Assembly (NCBI RefSeq): GCF_003443735.1
Contig: NZ_CP031969.1
Span: 310,001-374,000 of the forward strand
Direction: 5' to 3'
DNA: 64,000 nucleotides
Origin: Streptomyces sp. CC0208
GTDB lineage: Bacteria; Actinomycetota; Actinomycetes; Streptomycetales; Streptomycetaceae
Position numbers and translations under genes: made by a program. Below are positions 33,856 to 44,016 of the stretch, in pieces. How positions within the stretch are numbered: position 1 is the first letter of the stretch; each line of letters starts with the position of its first letter. The notes under the pieces are model-generated. The model did not search any database. It was not told the origin of the DNA and was given only the letters and a program-made list of their open reading frames with translations.

Positions 33856-33893
33856 AGGATATTCATCTATCTAATTGTTCTATGTTAGCGGAT
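33856..33893 (-). promoter_or_regulatory. AT-rich promoter region of the last island gene
   Basis: A sharply AT-rich patch in high-GC DNA. Read leftward it gives CGCTAACATAGAACAATTAG, which shares the CGCTAAC start with the elements at 1607 and 27104 but departs from the consensus afterwards. This is the weakest member of the proposed set. No confident -35/-10 pair. Confidence 0.4.
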
Positions 33894-33955
33894 AGAGGGC
33901 AACGGCAGTACTGCCTCACCCCGACGGTTACGGCAGGCGAGGCTGGCCGAGGGCG

Positions 33956-34441
33956 TCAGCTGCCTGCCAGTTCCTCGGCCGCGTTGCGCCCGGCGTCGGC
34001 TGTACGGCGAAGGAAGTCGGCGAGTCGTTCGAGGTCGGCATCGTCGTAGTCGGCGCAGATCTGCTCCACCGAGGAGTTCATCCCGGCGAAGAGCTCCAGC
34101 AGTTCGGCGTTGCGGTCGCGCAGCGCTCGGACCAGGAAGGCCCGGCGATCCGCCGGGTCGCGCTCGCGGGCCACCCAGCCGGCACGTTCGAGCCGGTCGA
34201 GAACCCCTGTCGTCGTGGCGGCGTGCAGCCCCGCCCGTCGGGCCAGCGCGGTCGGGCTCAGCGGCCCGTGGGCGTTGATGAGGTCGAGGCAGTCCAGGTC
34301 GATGTCCTTGAGTCCGAGGCGCGCGCCGACCCGGCGGTTGAGCAGAGTCAGCTCGGCTCCCAGCTCGCGCAGCCCCTGCTTGACCTCGACCGTGGCCCGC
34401 CGTCGACGGCGGGCCTCATCCCCAGATGGTACGGGAACCAT
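33956..34441 (-). CDS. MarR-family transcriptional regulator
   Basis: A 161-residue winged-helix regulator. LSPTALARRAGLHAATTTGV is the recognition helix region and DRLERAGWVARERDPADRRA the wing with the family D.R motif. Divergent from an operon of an NmrA-like reductase, a DUF1772 membrane protein and a hydrolase, which it probably represses until a small aromatic or electrophile binds. It marks the end of the acyl-CoA island; its promoter lacks the island motif. Confidence 0.88.
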   Translation of the reverse strand: MVPVPSGDEARRRRRATVEVKQGLRELGAELTLLNRRVGARLGLKDIDLDCLDLINAHGPLSPTALARRAGLHAATTTGVLDRLERAGWVARERDPADRRAFLVRALRDRNAELLELFAGMNSSVEQICADYDDADLERLADFLRRTADAGRNAAEELAGS

Positions 34442-34459
34442 AATGTACGCCCCTCAAAC

Positions 34460-34490
34460 TAATATGCTACGGTTCTCGTATATTACGGCA
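34460..34490. promoter_or_regulatory. Divergent MarR-type promoter/operator
   Basis: The 82-base gap between the MarR gene and the reductase operon has an AT-rich core with the inverted repeat CGTA-TAT-TACG (34477-34487) and an upstream ATATGCTACGG that partly repeats it. Placement fits a MarR operator controlling both directions. Confidence 0.45.
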
Positions 34491-34523
34491 CTCGAATGAG
34501 TCGCCGAGTCAGGGGGCATCGTC

Positions 34524-35381
34524 ATGTTCGTGGTGATCGGAGCGACCGGGAGCGTAGGACGGGAAACGGTCCGTCTCTTGCTTCAGGCCGGGGAGAAGGC
34601 GGTGGCGGTCACCCGCGATCCAGCCGCCGTGCTGCCCGATGGTACGCAGGTGGTGACCGGGGATCCGTCCCGGCCGGACAGTCTCACGGCAATGCCCGAC
34701 GGCGTGGAGGCGGTCCTGCTCAGCCCACGCGCTGTCGGTGGAGCCGCCGCCGAGCTGCTGGCGCTGGCCGCGGCCAGGGGCGCGCGGCGGGTGGTGGCAC
34801 TGTCGGCCGCGACCGTGGAGCGCCCAGCCGGACACCGGCGGTTCGCAGACGAGTTCAGGGCGGTGGAGGAAGCGGTCAGGCGCTCAGGTCTGCAGTGGAC
34901 GCTCCTGCGGTGCGCCGACTTCGCCGCCAACGCTCTGGCCTGGGCTCCGCAGATCCGCGCGACCGGAGTCGTGCGGGGCGCCTACGGCGACGCGGCGACC
35001 TCGCCGATCCATCAGCGCGACATCGCGGAGGTGGCCGTACGGGCACTCACCGACGTGCACGCAGTGCACAAGGGCCGCGCCTACCTGCTCACCGGCCCAC
35101 AGTCACTCGACCAGCGGGACAAGGTCCGTCTCATCGGCGACGCCATCGGCCGGGAGCTGTCCTTCCAGGAACTCGCCCCCACTCAGGTCCGCCAGGCCAT
35201 GCTCGCCCAGGGCCTCGCCGAGGACATTCCCGACCGGCTCCTCGGCTCCCTGGCCGACTTCGCGAACAAGCCGGGCCCGGCCACGGACACCGTGGAACGG
35301 CTCCTGGGCCGCCCGGCACTCACCTTCGCCACGTGGGCCGCCGAGAACAGCGCCGCCTTCACGTCCCCGGTCCGCTCATGA
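34524..35381 (+). CDS. NmrA/atypical SDR NAD(P)-binding protein
   Basis: A 285-residue atypical SDR: N-terminal VVIGATGSVGRETVRLLL is the NAD(P) loop, and SGLQWTLLRCADFAANAL and PIHQRDIAEVAVRAL are typical of NmrA-like/quinone oxidoreductase-type members. It could reduce a quinone or act as a redox sensor. First gene of the MarR-linked operon; the next start overlaps its stop (ATGA). Confidence 0.85.
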   Translation: MFVVIGATGSVGRETVRLLLQAGEKAVAVTRDPAAVLPDGTQVVTGDPSRPDSLTAMPDGVEAVLLSPRAVGGAAAELLALAAARGARRVVALSAATVERPAGHRRFADEFRAVEEAVRRSGLQWTLLRCADFAANALAWAPQIRATGVVRGAYGDAATSPIHQRDIAEVAVRALTDVHAVHKGRAYLLTGPQSLDQRDKVRLIGDAIGRELSFQELAPTQVRQAMLAQGLAEDIPDRLLGSLADFANKPGPATDTVERLLGRPALTFATWAAENSAAFTSPVRS

Positions 35382-35974
35382 GCCCGCGGCGCCGGCGGAG
35401 AGGAACGAACGTGCCGAACAGCCCGGTTGCCACGATGGCGCGAGGGGCCGGCCTGTTGTTCACGGGCGTCTTCACGGGCTTCCTCGTCGCCGTACTCGTC
35501 CTCGAACTGTCCCTGCGGGGCTTCGACCGTCACGTCTACACCCAGGTCCGTCAGGTCGAACTCGATTCGCTCGACAAGCTGGCGGTCGTCACGCTCCTGC
35601 CCGCACTGATCACCACGGGATTGCTCGTCGCCACCACGTTCAGGCAGGGCGGCCGCACCTCTTGGTGGACGCTGACGGCATTCACCCTGCTGGTCGGGAT
35701 CCTCGCCCTGACTCTCGTGATCAATATGCCCATCAACGCCGACCAGCTCGACTGGAGCGTGCAGGCGCCGCCCGCGGACTGGACGTCCGTACGTGATCGC
35801 TGGCAGATCGCCCACAGCGTGCGGACCGGTGCGGCCGTGCTCGCGTTCGGAGCTCTGATCGCCGACACGGCGCGAACATCGCACCGCCCGCATCAGGGGA
35901 CACCGGCGGCACCGCCGCACGAACTCCCGGCCGCACCAGAGGATTCCGCACCGCAGCAACGGACAGGAAGGTGA
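35378..35974 (+). CDS. DUF1772 (anthrone oxygenase-like) membrane protein
   Basis: A 198-residue protein with about four hydrophobic helices (GLLFTGVFTGFLVAVLVLEL, LLPALITTGLLVATTF, FTLLVGILALTLVINMPIN, TGAAVLAFGALIADTA) and the DUF1772 pattern NMPIN...W. Members include cofactor-free anthrone oxygenases, but most are unassigned. The ATG at 35378 is coupled to the upstream stop; a GTG at 35411 is an alternative start. The C-terminal 40 residues are Pro/Ala-rich and cytoplasmic. Confidence 0.75.
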   Translation: MSPRRRRRGTNVPNSPVATMARGAGLLFTGVFTGFLVAVLVLELSLRGFDRHVYTQVRQVELDSLDKLAVVTLLPALITTGLLVATTFRQGGRTSWWTLTAFTLLVGILALTLVINMPINADQLDWSVQAPPADWTSVRDRWQIAHSVRTGAAVLAFGALIADTARTSHRPHQGTPAAPPHELPAAPEDSAPQQRTGR

Positions 35975-35979
35975 CCGCC

Positions 35980-36816
35980 ATGAGGGAGATCGAACTGTCC
36001 TCCGGAACCATCGCCTACGAGGACACCGGCGGCGACGGCCCTACGGTCGTGCTCCTGCACGGATGGATGATGGACGCCTCGCTGTGGGACGGCCCGATCG
36101 CCGACCTGTCCGCCGACCACCGGTGCATCGCACCGACCCTGCCGTTCGGCGCCCACCGTCACCCGATGTCCGCCGACGCCGATCTGTCACTGCCCGGTAT
36201 CGCACGGCTGGTCACGGAATTCCTCGACCGCCTCGATCTCCACGACGTCACGCTCGTCGGCAACGACACCGGCGGAGCACTCGTCCAACTGCTCATGTGC
36301 GAAGGGGTCGCCCGTGTGGGACAGGCTGTGCTCGTCTCGTGCGACGCGTTCGACAACTTCCCGCCGGGCCTGACAGGCAAGACACTCGCGCTCACCGGCA
36401 AGCTCCCGCCCCGCCTGTTCGGACTGTTCATGCAGCAGATGAGACTGCGGCCGCTCCGGCGCCTGCCGTTCGCGTTCGGGTGGCTCACCCTGCGCGGAGA
36501 CGCCGCCACCGCCCGGTGGACGAAGCCGGTCATGGAGCAGCAAGAGATTCGCTACGACGCCGTACGAACGCTTCGAGCCGCGACGACAGACGCCCAACTC
36601 CTGCTCGCCGCAGCCGAACGCCTGCCGAGCTTCGAGCAGCCCGCCCTGGTGGTCTGGGCCGGCGCAGACCGCGTGATGCCACCCGAACACGGCCGACGCC
36701 TCGCCGAACTCCTCCCTCAGGGTCGCCTGGTCGACATCGCAGACAGCTACACCCTCATCCCCCTGGACCAGCCGACAGAACTCGCACATCACATCCGCGA
36801 GTTCACCCATGCCTGA
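35980..36816 (+). CDS. Alpha/beta hydrolase with Asp nucleophile and no clear catalytic His
   Basis: A 278-residue alpha/beta hydrolase. LLHGWMMDASLW gives the oxyanion HGW, and TLVGNDTGGALVQLL gives an aspartate nucleophile (Asp96) as in haloalkane dehalogenases and epoxide hydrolases. WAGADRVMP holds the acid. Where these enzymes have GHF..(E)..P, this reads DSYTLIPLDQP, so the His appears replaced. The ATG at 35980 with GGAAGG eight bases upstream is preferred to the GTG at 35971. Last gene of the MarR-linked operon. Confidence 0.8.
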   Translation: MREIELSSGTIAYEDTGGDGPTVVLLHGWMMDASLWDGPIADLSADHRCIAPTLPFGAHRHPMSADADLSLPGIARLVTEFLDRLDLHDVTLVGNDTGGALVQLLMCEGVARVGQAVLVSCDAFDNFPPGLTGKTLALTGKLPPRLFGLFMQQMRLRPLRRLPFAFGWLTLRGDAATARWTKPVMEQQEIRYDAVRTLRAATTDAQLLLAAAERLPSFEQPALVVWAGADRVMPPEHGRRLAELLPQGRLVDIADSYTLIPLDQPTELAHHIREFTHA

Positions 36817-36882
36817 GCCCCTTGGAGTGGCAGATAGTCGCTCCGCTGACACCGACCGGGATTTCCTCACCGGAACGGGGCA

Positions 36883-36896
36883 CTGCCCGCGGGCAG
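36883..36896. terminator. Possible terminator palindrome between convergent genes
   Basis: CTGCCCGCGGGCAG is a perfect 14-base palindrome in the 113-base gap between the hydrolase and VOC genes. It could fold only with a minimal loop, so terminator function is uncertain. Confidence 0.35.
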
Positions 36897-36929
36897 CAGT
36901 CACCCGAGGTCGCCGTCCGCTACCTGGCC

Positions 36930-37343
36930 CTACTGGTCGCGCTTGGGCCAGATGAGGCCCTGATCGGTCCAGATGACACCCTTGTTGCGGCAGAGGCAGA
37001 AGGGGTGGCCGACGGGGTCGGCGTAGACGCGGAAACCGTAGCCCTCGGGGCCGACGCAGTCCCGCTGCAGGGTCGCGCCGAGGGCCAGAACGCGGCGCTG
37101 TTCGGCCTCGATGTCGTCGACTTCGAAGTCGAGGTGGAACTGCTTGGGGTGCTCGCTGTCGGGCCACCGCGGGGCGCGATAGTCCTCCACCTGGATGAAG
37201 GCCAGTTCGAGCTCGCCGAACTGGATGCCGGCCCAGTTCTCGTTACTGCCCTGCTTGACCGGGAGCCCCACCACCTCGGAGTAGAAGGCTGCCAGCTCCA
37301 TCGTGTCCGGGCAGTCGATGATGAAGTCGGTTAGTCGTAGCAT
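36930..37343 (-). CDS. VOC-family (glyoxalase-like) protein
   Basis: A 137-residue vicinal-oxygen-chelate protein with two beta-alpha-beta-beta-beta halves. Candidate metal ligands are in LTDFIIDCPD, FHLDFEVDDI and RVYADPVGHPFCL. Members include glyoxalases, dioxygenases and resistance proteins; the substrate cannot be inferred. The ATG at 37343 begins MLRLTDFIID, where the domain starts; the frame extends to 37421 without domain support. Confidence 0.82.
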   Translation of the reverse strand: MLRLTDFIIDCPDTMELAAFYSEVVGLPVKQGSNENWAGIQFGELELAFIQVEDYRAPRWPDSEHPKQFHLDFEVDDIEAEQRRVLALGATLQRDCVGPEGYGFRVYADPVGHPFCLCRNKGVIWTDQGLIWPKRDQ

Positions 37344-37465
37344 CCCGCGATCTTGCCACAAGCTCAGACGAGCCGGACTTGCCCAACTGGCCCGGACATC
37401 GGCCCGCCACCGAAGCCACAAATCGCGGACTTCGGTGACGGGCCGACGGCGGTGCTTCGCGTCGG

Positions 37466-39607
<2,142 letters not shown>

Positions 39608-39711
39608 GAAGATTCCTGCGGGTGCGTCGGGGGTGAGTGGGGAGCGCCGACGGCAGGGAGCCTGGGGACATGGTTCGTTCGCCGCGGCAGCGCTTAGTTC
39701 ACGTCTTGATT

Positions 39712-39835
39712 TAACTAATGAGTTACAAGCTTCGGCAAGCCTTCGGAAGTTGAAATCTTTCCGGGCCTACTCCCGCCGGATCCCTTGACACCTTGATGTC
39801 ATGCCCTCAACACTCCTCCGCGAGAGAGCGCTCTC
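39712..39835. promoter_or_regulatory. Divergent promoter region of two CBM32 genes
   Basis: The 291-base gap has GAGAGCGCTCTC (39824-39835), a perfect 12-base palindrome of the type bound by LacI-family sugar repressors upstream of Streptomyces glycosidase genes, 63 bases before the glucanase ATG. TTGACA (39785-39790) could be the -35 for that gene. Closer to the beta-helix gene, TAACT-AATG-AGTTA (39712-39725) is a perfect inverted repeat. A short CTGCTGTTG-type repeat follows at 39840-39862. Confidence 0.6.
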
Positions 39836-39898
39836 ACATCTGCTGTTGCTGCTGTTGCTCCATCCCCCCGCACGCCGCACCGGCTTGAGGAGACTCCC

Positions 39899-41254
39899 AT
39901 GCAGAGGATCGTCAGCGCCCCCACCAGCAGTCCCCCAGCCGGCGCCGCACGCCCACGCGCGGCGCTCGGCCTCGTCGTCGTCCTGATAGCCGCCTTGTTC
40001 ACGGTCCTGGCGCCCACGCCCGCACGGGCCGCGGACCAGCTGTTGTCCCAGGGCAGACCGGCCACCGCATCATCGACCGAGAACGCGGGCACCCCCGCGA
40101 GCGCAGCCGTGGACGGCGACACCGGCACCCGCTGGTCCTCCGCCTTCTCCGACCCGCAATGGATACGGGTCGACCTCGGATCCGTCCAGCAGCTCAGCCG
40201 TGTCAGCCTCAACTGGGAGGCCGCCTACGCGACCGCCTTCCAGATCCAGACCTCCACCGACGCCACCACCTGGACCACCGTCCACTCGACCACCACCGCG
40301 ACCGGCGGCACCCAGAGCATCACCATCTCCGGCAGCGGACGCTACGTCCGCCTCTACGGCACCGCGCGCGGGACCCCGTACGGCTACTCCCTGTGGGAGT
40401 TCCAGGTCTACGGCCCCGGCGGCACCACTCCGCCGGACGACTTCTGGGGCAGCACCACCGACATACCCCCGGCGAGCAACGCCGTCGAGGTGAAGATCCT
40501 CAACCGCACCAACGGCAAGTACCCCGACAGCCAGGTGTACTGGAGCTTCAACGGTCAAACGCACTCCATCGCCGAGCAGCCCTACCTCGACATGCCCGCC
40601 AACTCCGCCGGCCGCATGTACTTCTACCTCGGCTCCCCCAACAGCCCCTACTACGACTTCATCGAGTTCACCGTCGGCAACAACGTCTTCAACGGCAACA
40701 CCACCCGGGTCGACGCCTTCGGCCTGAAACTGGCCATGCGCCTGCACACCAAGGACGGCTACGACGCCGAGGTCGGCGAGAACCGGCAGACCTTCGCCGA
40801 GGACCGCGCCACCACGTTCCAGCGCTTCACCGACGCCGTACCGGACCAGTTCAAGGTGCTGGCCCGGACCCAGGCGCCGTACCGGATCATCGCGCCCGGA
40901 AGCGACCCGAGCTTCCGCGCGGGCGGCGCCAACGCCAACTACTTCACCGCCTACGCCCAGTCCGTGGGCGTGAACGCGGCCACCTCCGACATCTTCGGCT
41001 GCGCCGCCTCCCTGGCGGGCAACCCCGACATGTGCGCCGCCCTCAACCGCCACGTCGCCACGCTGCCGGCCTCCCAGCAGTCCGACCCGGCGCAGTTCTA
41101 CAAGGCGGCACCGGCGAACTACTACGCCAAGTTCTGGCACGACAACGCCATCAACCACCTCGCCTACGGCTTCCCCTACGACGACGTGGCGGGCCAGTCC
41201 TCCTTCATCTCCCACGCCAACCCGCAATGGCTCCTGGTAGCGGTCGGCTGGTAG
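39899..41254 (+). CDS. Secreted GH64 beta-1,3-glucanase with N-terminal CBM32
   Basis: A 451-residue secreted enzyme. A twin-basic N-region and LGLVVVLIAALFTVLA form the signal peptide, ending near ARA-AD. Residues ~47-175 are an F5/8 type C domain (AAVDGDTGTRWSSAFSDPQW). Residues ~185-451 match GH64 laminaripentaose-producing glucanases: thaumatin-like start VEVKILNRTNGKYPDSQVYW, YLDMPANSAGRMYFYLG, and a C-terminal half with FWHDNAINHLAYGFPYDDVA. It would cleave fungal-wall beta-1,3-glucan. GGAG precedes the ATG by about eight bases. Confidence 0.88.
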   Translation: MQRIVSAPTSSPPAGAARPRAALGLVVVLIAALFTVLAPTPARAADQLLSQGRPATASSTENAGTPASAAVDGDTGTRWSSAFSDPQWIRVDLGSVQQLSRVSLNWEAAYATAFQIQTSTDATTWTTVHSTTTATGGTQSITISGSGRYVRLYGTARGTPYGYSLWEFQVYGPGGTTPPDDFWGSTTDIPPASNAVEVKILNRTNGKYPDSQVYWSFNGQTHSIAEQPYLDMPANSAGRMYFYLGSPNSPYYDFIEFTVGNNVFNGNTTRVDAFGLKLAMRLHTKDGYDAEVGENRQTFAEDRATTFQRFTDAVPDQFKVLARTQAPYRIIAPGSDPSFRAGGANANYFTAYAQSVGVNAATSDIFGCAASLAGNPDMCAALNRHVATLPASQQSDPAQFYKAAPANYYAKFWHDNAINHLAYGFPYDDVAGQSSFISHANPQWLLVAVGW

Positions 41255-41277
41255 ACCGGACGCCTGGAACGTCCTGA

Positions 41278-41520
41278 ACACACCTGGTCGCCGAGCTGCC
41301 CCCATGCGGCTGGGGCGGTTCGGCAGCCCGCGTACTGCTGCTGGACCCCGTGCTCCTGCCGCCGACGCTGGCTCGTCTCATCGAACGACTGAGCGCTGAG
41401 GGCCGAAGGCACTCGGCGGTGGGAGCCCTGCCCGTCAGCGAGCACCAGGAGCTTCTTCTCCCGGGCCGTCTCGCCGCCGGCCGCGAAGCCATGGAGGTCT
41501 GGCGCCGCAGCGGCCCGTAA
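41278..41520 (+). pseudogene. C-terminal fragment of an unidentified protein
   Basis: An 80-codon frame with no start codon, opening after a TGA at 41275 and ending TAA. The product has protein-like composition (RVLLLDPVLLPPTLARLIER, PVSEHQELLLPGRLAAGREA, EVWRRSGP) unlike the Arg/Pro-rich shadows nearby. I do not recognise the family. It looks like the preserved tail of a deleted gene just after the glucanase. Confidence 0.4.
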
Positions 41521-41536
41521 CACGACCTTGTTCGGC

Positions 41537-41683
41537 ATGGCCGGTGAACCTCCGCCGGGCATCATGCGCGGCCTCTTCGGGATTCGCAGAAGCACCGCCG
41601 CCCAAGGGGCCGTCCTGGCTCAGGACAGTTGGGCCGGTTACCTCGCCGCCCTGCGCAGAGAAGCTGCTGGCAAGTACGAGTAG
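41537..41683 (+). CDS. Small unrecognised ORF (48 aa), possibly another gene remnant
   Basis: ATG-initiated frame directly after the 41278 fragment, reading MAGEPPPGIMRGLFGIRRST then AQDSWAGYLAALRREAAGKYE. Composition and the amphipathic C-terminal helix look protein-like. No clear ribosome site. With the preceding fragment it may be the remnant of a two-gene unit. The remaining stretch to 41846 shows nothing I can support. Confidence 0.3.
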   Translation: MAGEPPPGIMRGLFGIRRSTAAQGAVLAQDSWAGYLAALRREAAGKYE

Positions 41684-41846
41684 TGAGTGATCTCGGTCCT
41701 GCCCGAGCACCCTGGACGCCCCCTCCCGAAGCTGTCGGCCCCACGGTGAGCGGGATACGTGGCGCTGTTCACCTCGACCGTGTTCCTGACCGGAGCCCAC
41801 ACTCTCCATCAAGATCGAGAACAGGCTCGAAGCAGCGGAGTGCGCG

Positions 41847-42737
41847 TCACACGCCTTTCAGAACACGATCCAGTGCCGCCCGGCCTACAGGTCCCCAGTG
41901 CGGCTTGCCACCGGGCAGTCCCCGATCTCCGTTCTGCCCCATCAGCATCAGGAAGAGGCTCTTCATAGCGGCCAGCCCGCGGGCGCGTCGGATCGCCGCC
42001 TCGTCTGCCCGCGCATACATGTCGAAGAACCGTGAAGCCGTGCCCGCCGGGAGCAGCATCCATGCGGCGGCGAGGTCCCACGCCGGATCGCCGGCGAACA
42101 TGTCGCCGAAGTCGACGATGCCCGAGAGGGTTCCGTCCGAGACGACGACGTTGGCGGGATGGAGGTCGCCGTGCACCCAGACCCGCGGACCTTCCCATGC
42201 CTGGGCCGCAACGGCGTCGTCCCAGACGGCCCGGACGTCGGCGGTGATGCCGTCAAGGACCACGGCCTGGAGGAAGTTCTCGAAGCCGTCGGTGCAGTGC
42301 TTGGGATGGGCACCGCGGTCTGCGGCGATCGGCGCCTCGGCGGGTGCCTCCACGTGGAGCGCTCGGAGGAAGCCTGCCAGCGTGTCGGCCGCGTGGTCGC
42401 CGTGGATGATCGAGCCGTGGTCCAGCGGCTCACCGGGGACCCACGTCATCACGGTCCAGTGCTTGGGGAAGCGCTCGGTCGGTTCGCCGAACCGCACCGG
42501 GACCGGCACCGGGAGCGGCAGGTGGGGGGCCAGCAGAGGGAGCCACCGCCGCTCTTTGAGCTGGAGTTCCGGGGTGGGGTCCATACGTTGCATGCGCACG
42601 GCCAACTCGTCCCCGAGGCGCCACATTTGGTTGCCCCAGCCGCCGGGCACCTCGCGGATGGCCAGCCCCGCAAGGTCTGGATGTTGGTCCTGCAGCAGGT
42701 CGCGGACCAAGTCCGCGGTGATCTCGGTGTCGGTCAT
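41847..42737 (-). CDS. APH-family aminoglycoside/small-molecule phosphotransferase
   Basis: A 296-residue kinase-like protein. The Brenner motif VHGDLHPANVVV supplies the catalytic Asp and Asn, and GIVDFGDMFAGDPAWDLA supplies the metal-binding Asp. The N-lobe carries GGWGNQMWRLG. It could phosphorylate an aminoglycoside or another hydroxyl compound; many Streptomyces copies are not resistance genes. It is a lone leftward gene. Confidence 0.85.
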   Translation of the reverse strand: MTDTEITADLVRDLLQDQHPDLAGLAIREVPGGWGNQMWRLGDELAVRMQRMDPTPELQLKERRWLPLLAPHLPLPVPVPVRFGEPTERFPKHWTVMTWVPGEPLDHGSIIHGDHAADTLAGFLRALHVEAPAEAPIAADRGAHPKHCTDGFENFLQAVVLDGITADVRAVWDDAVAAQAWEGPRVWVHGDLHPANVVVSDGTLSGIVDFGDMFAGDPAWDLAAAWMLLPAGTASRFFDMYARADEAAIRRARGLAAMKSLFLMLMGQNGDRGLPGGKPHWGPVGRAALDRVLKGV

Positions 42738-42991
42738 GTGAAGTCACAGTACTGAGGCACCACTGAGGTGGCAGGTGGACGGGTTCTCGCCCCCGAAATG
42801 CCGGCCATGCTTCCTCTGCCGCTGGTGGGTGCCTGTTGGTGTGGAGCCACCTCGTCGCGGGGTCGACAGTCAGCGCGAGTTGTCGCAGCAGGCTCGGCGC
42901 CGGGACAGAAGTGCGTCGTCATGCCTGTTGACTCGGGGGCCGGGTACACGGTGCGTGCACGCGACGTTGGCCAAGGAGAGGAAGTCGGACA

Positions 42992-43423
42992 GTGGCGGTG
43001 AAGGCGATGGGGTGGGCGCACTCGTTCCCCATGTCCGAAGGAGTGCGCGTCGGCCGGGAGTGGACCCGCAGGCGTCTTGAGTCCCTGCCTTGGACCGCTG
43101 CCGAACCGGACACGGTGGACGCCGTCGTGCTGGCGGTGTCCGAGCTGATCACCAATGCGCACATCCACGCGCACAGCGACGCACACCTGGTCCTCACCTG
43201 GGACGGTGACTGCCTGCAGGTGAGCGTCCACGACGAGGACCCGTCGCTGCCGCGGCAGCGCGAACCGGAGCAGGGCGCGGTCTCCGGCCGTGGGGTGGCC
43301 ATCGTGAGCAAGCTCGCCGATGAGTGGGGGACGAGGTGCCAACGGCACGGCAAGACGGTGACGGCGTGCTTCCGCCCCGCTGACCCTGCTGCCGCCACCG
43401 GCCATCAGGACAGCGGCAGTTGA
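42992..43423 (+). CDS. RsbW-like ATP-binding protein (HATPase, anti-sigma type)
   Basis: A 143-residue GHKL ATPase domain. VSELITNAHIHAHSDAHL is the N-box with the ATP/Mg asparagine, DEDPSLPRQREP the G1-like region and GRGVAIVSKLADEWG the G2 box. Streptomyces has many such stand-alone serine kinases/anti-sigma proteins; the partner is not in the window. GTG start after GGAGAGGAAG. Confidence 0.82.
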   Translation: MAVKAMGWAHSFPMSEGVRVGREWTRRRLESLPWTAAEPDTVDAVVLAVSELITNAHIHAHSDAHLVLTWDGDCLQVSVHDEDPSLPRQREPEQGAVSGRGVAIVSKLADEWGTRCQRHGKTVTACFRPADPAAATGHQDSGS

Positions 43424-43464
43424 GTTCTGCTCACCGGTGAAGCCCACTGTGGAGGACAGGCGTC

Positions 43465-43863
43465 ATGTATCTGGCACGAGGATCGAGTGACGACCCGTAC
43501 GCCTGGCTCTGGATCCTCGGGGCTCTCGCACTGTACGCACTGATCAGCTACGGGCTGACGTACCGGGCACGTGTCCGGCGCGGATCCGCACATCCAGCTC
43601 GTGACGCCGTGCACGATCTCAAGGACCGCGAGGAACCGCAGTCGCCCAGGCAGCGTTTCATCAGTCGCGTGCTCATGCTGTGCGGCGCGGGACTCACCGT
43701 TCTGGCCGCCGCCCTGACCAGCGGCACCGTACGGATCGTGGCAGTCGCGCTCACGGCCGGCGTGGCGGTGGCGGTGTGGGCGTACTACGACTACCGCACG
43801 GAGAGGCGCGTTCCGCGCAGCGACGATGCGGCGCCGGGGCGCACTCGGACGGGCAGGCCCTGA
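43465..43863 (+). CDS. Small membrane protein of unknown function
   Basis: A 132-residue protein with hydrophobic segments at WLWILGALALYALISYGLTY and, near the C-terminus, two more (VLMLCGAGLTVLAAALTSG; IVAVALTAGVAVAVWAYY), and a basic cytoplasmic tail. GGAGGA lies eight bases before the ATG. It follows the RsbW-like gene by 41 bases and may be co-transcribed. I do not recognise the family. Confidence 0.65.
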   Translation: MYLARGSSDDPYAWLWILGALALYALISYGLTYRARVRRGSAHPARDAVHDLKDREEPQSPRQRFISRVLMLCGAGLTVLAAALTSGTVRIVAVALTAGVAVAVWAYYDYRTERRVPRSDDAAPGRTRTGRP

Positions 43864-43930
43864 CTCGTGAGGCGGGGGCAGACACCCTGGCGGCAGCAGG
43901 ATCATGTCGACCGCGACGACAGTCCGAATA

Positions 43931-43962
43931 CGGCGACGCGGCGACGCGGCGACGCGGCGACG
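43931..43962 (+). repeat. Four tandem CGGCGACG units
   Basis: Exact 8-base repeats just upstream of the methyltransferase start, in a 153-base gap. If translation started upstream the repeat would shift frame with copy number, but the preferred start lies beyond it. Confidence 0.75.
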
Positions 43963-44016
43963 CAGCAGGCGGCGCGGCGGGGAGGACGGTTCCCGACGCG
44001 GCGATACCGTCATGAG

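Noticed and set aside
1578-33893. KstR or KstR2 (sterol regulon) operators
   Set aside because: The island elements lack the AAC..GTT and CAAG..CTTG cores, and no KstR-type TetR gene is present in the island.
39712-39725. TAACTAATGAGTTA near the CBM32 gene as another island operator
   Set aside because: It shares only TAACTAAT with the motif, lies far from the island and serves a secreted glycan enzyme; chance similarity is more likely.
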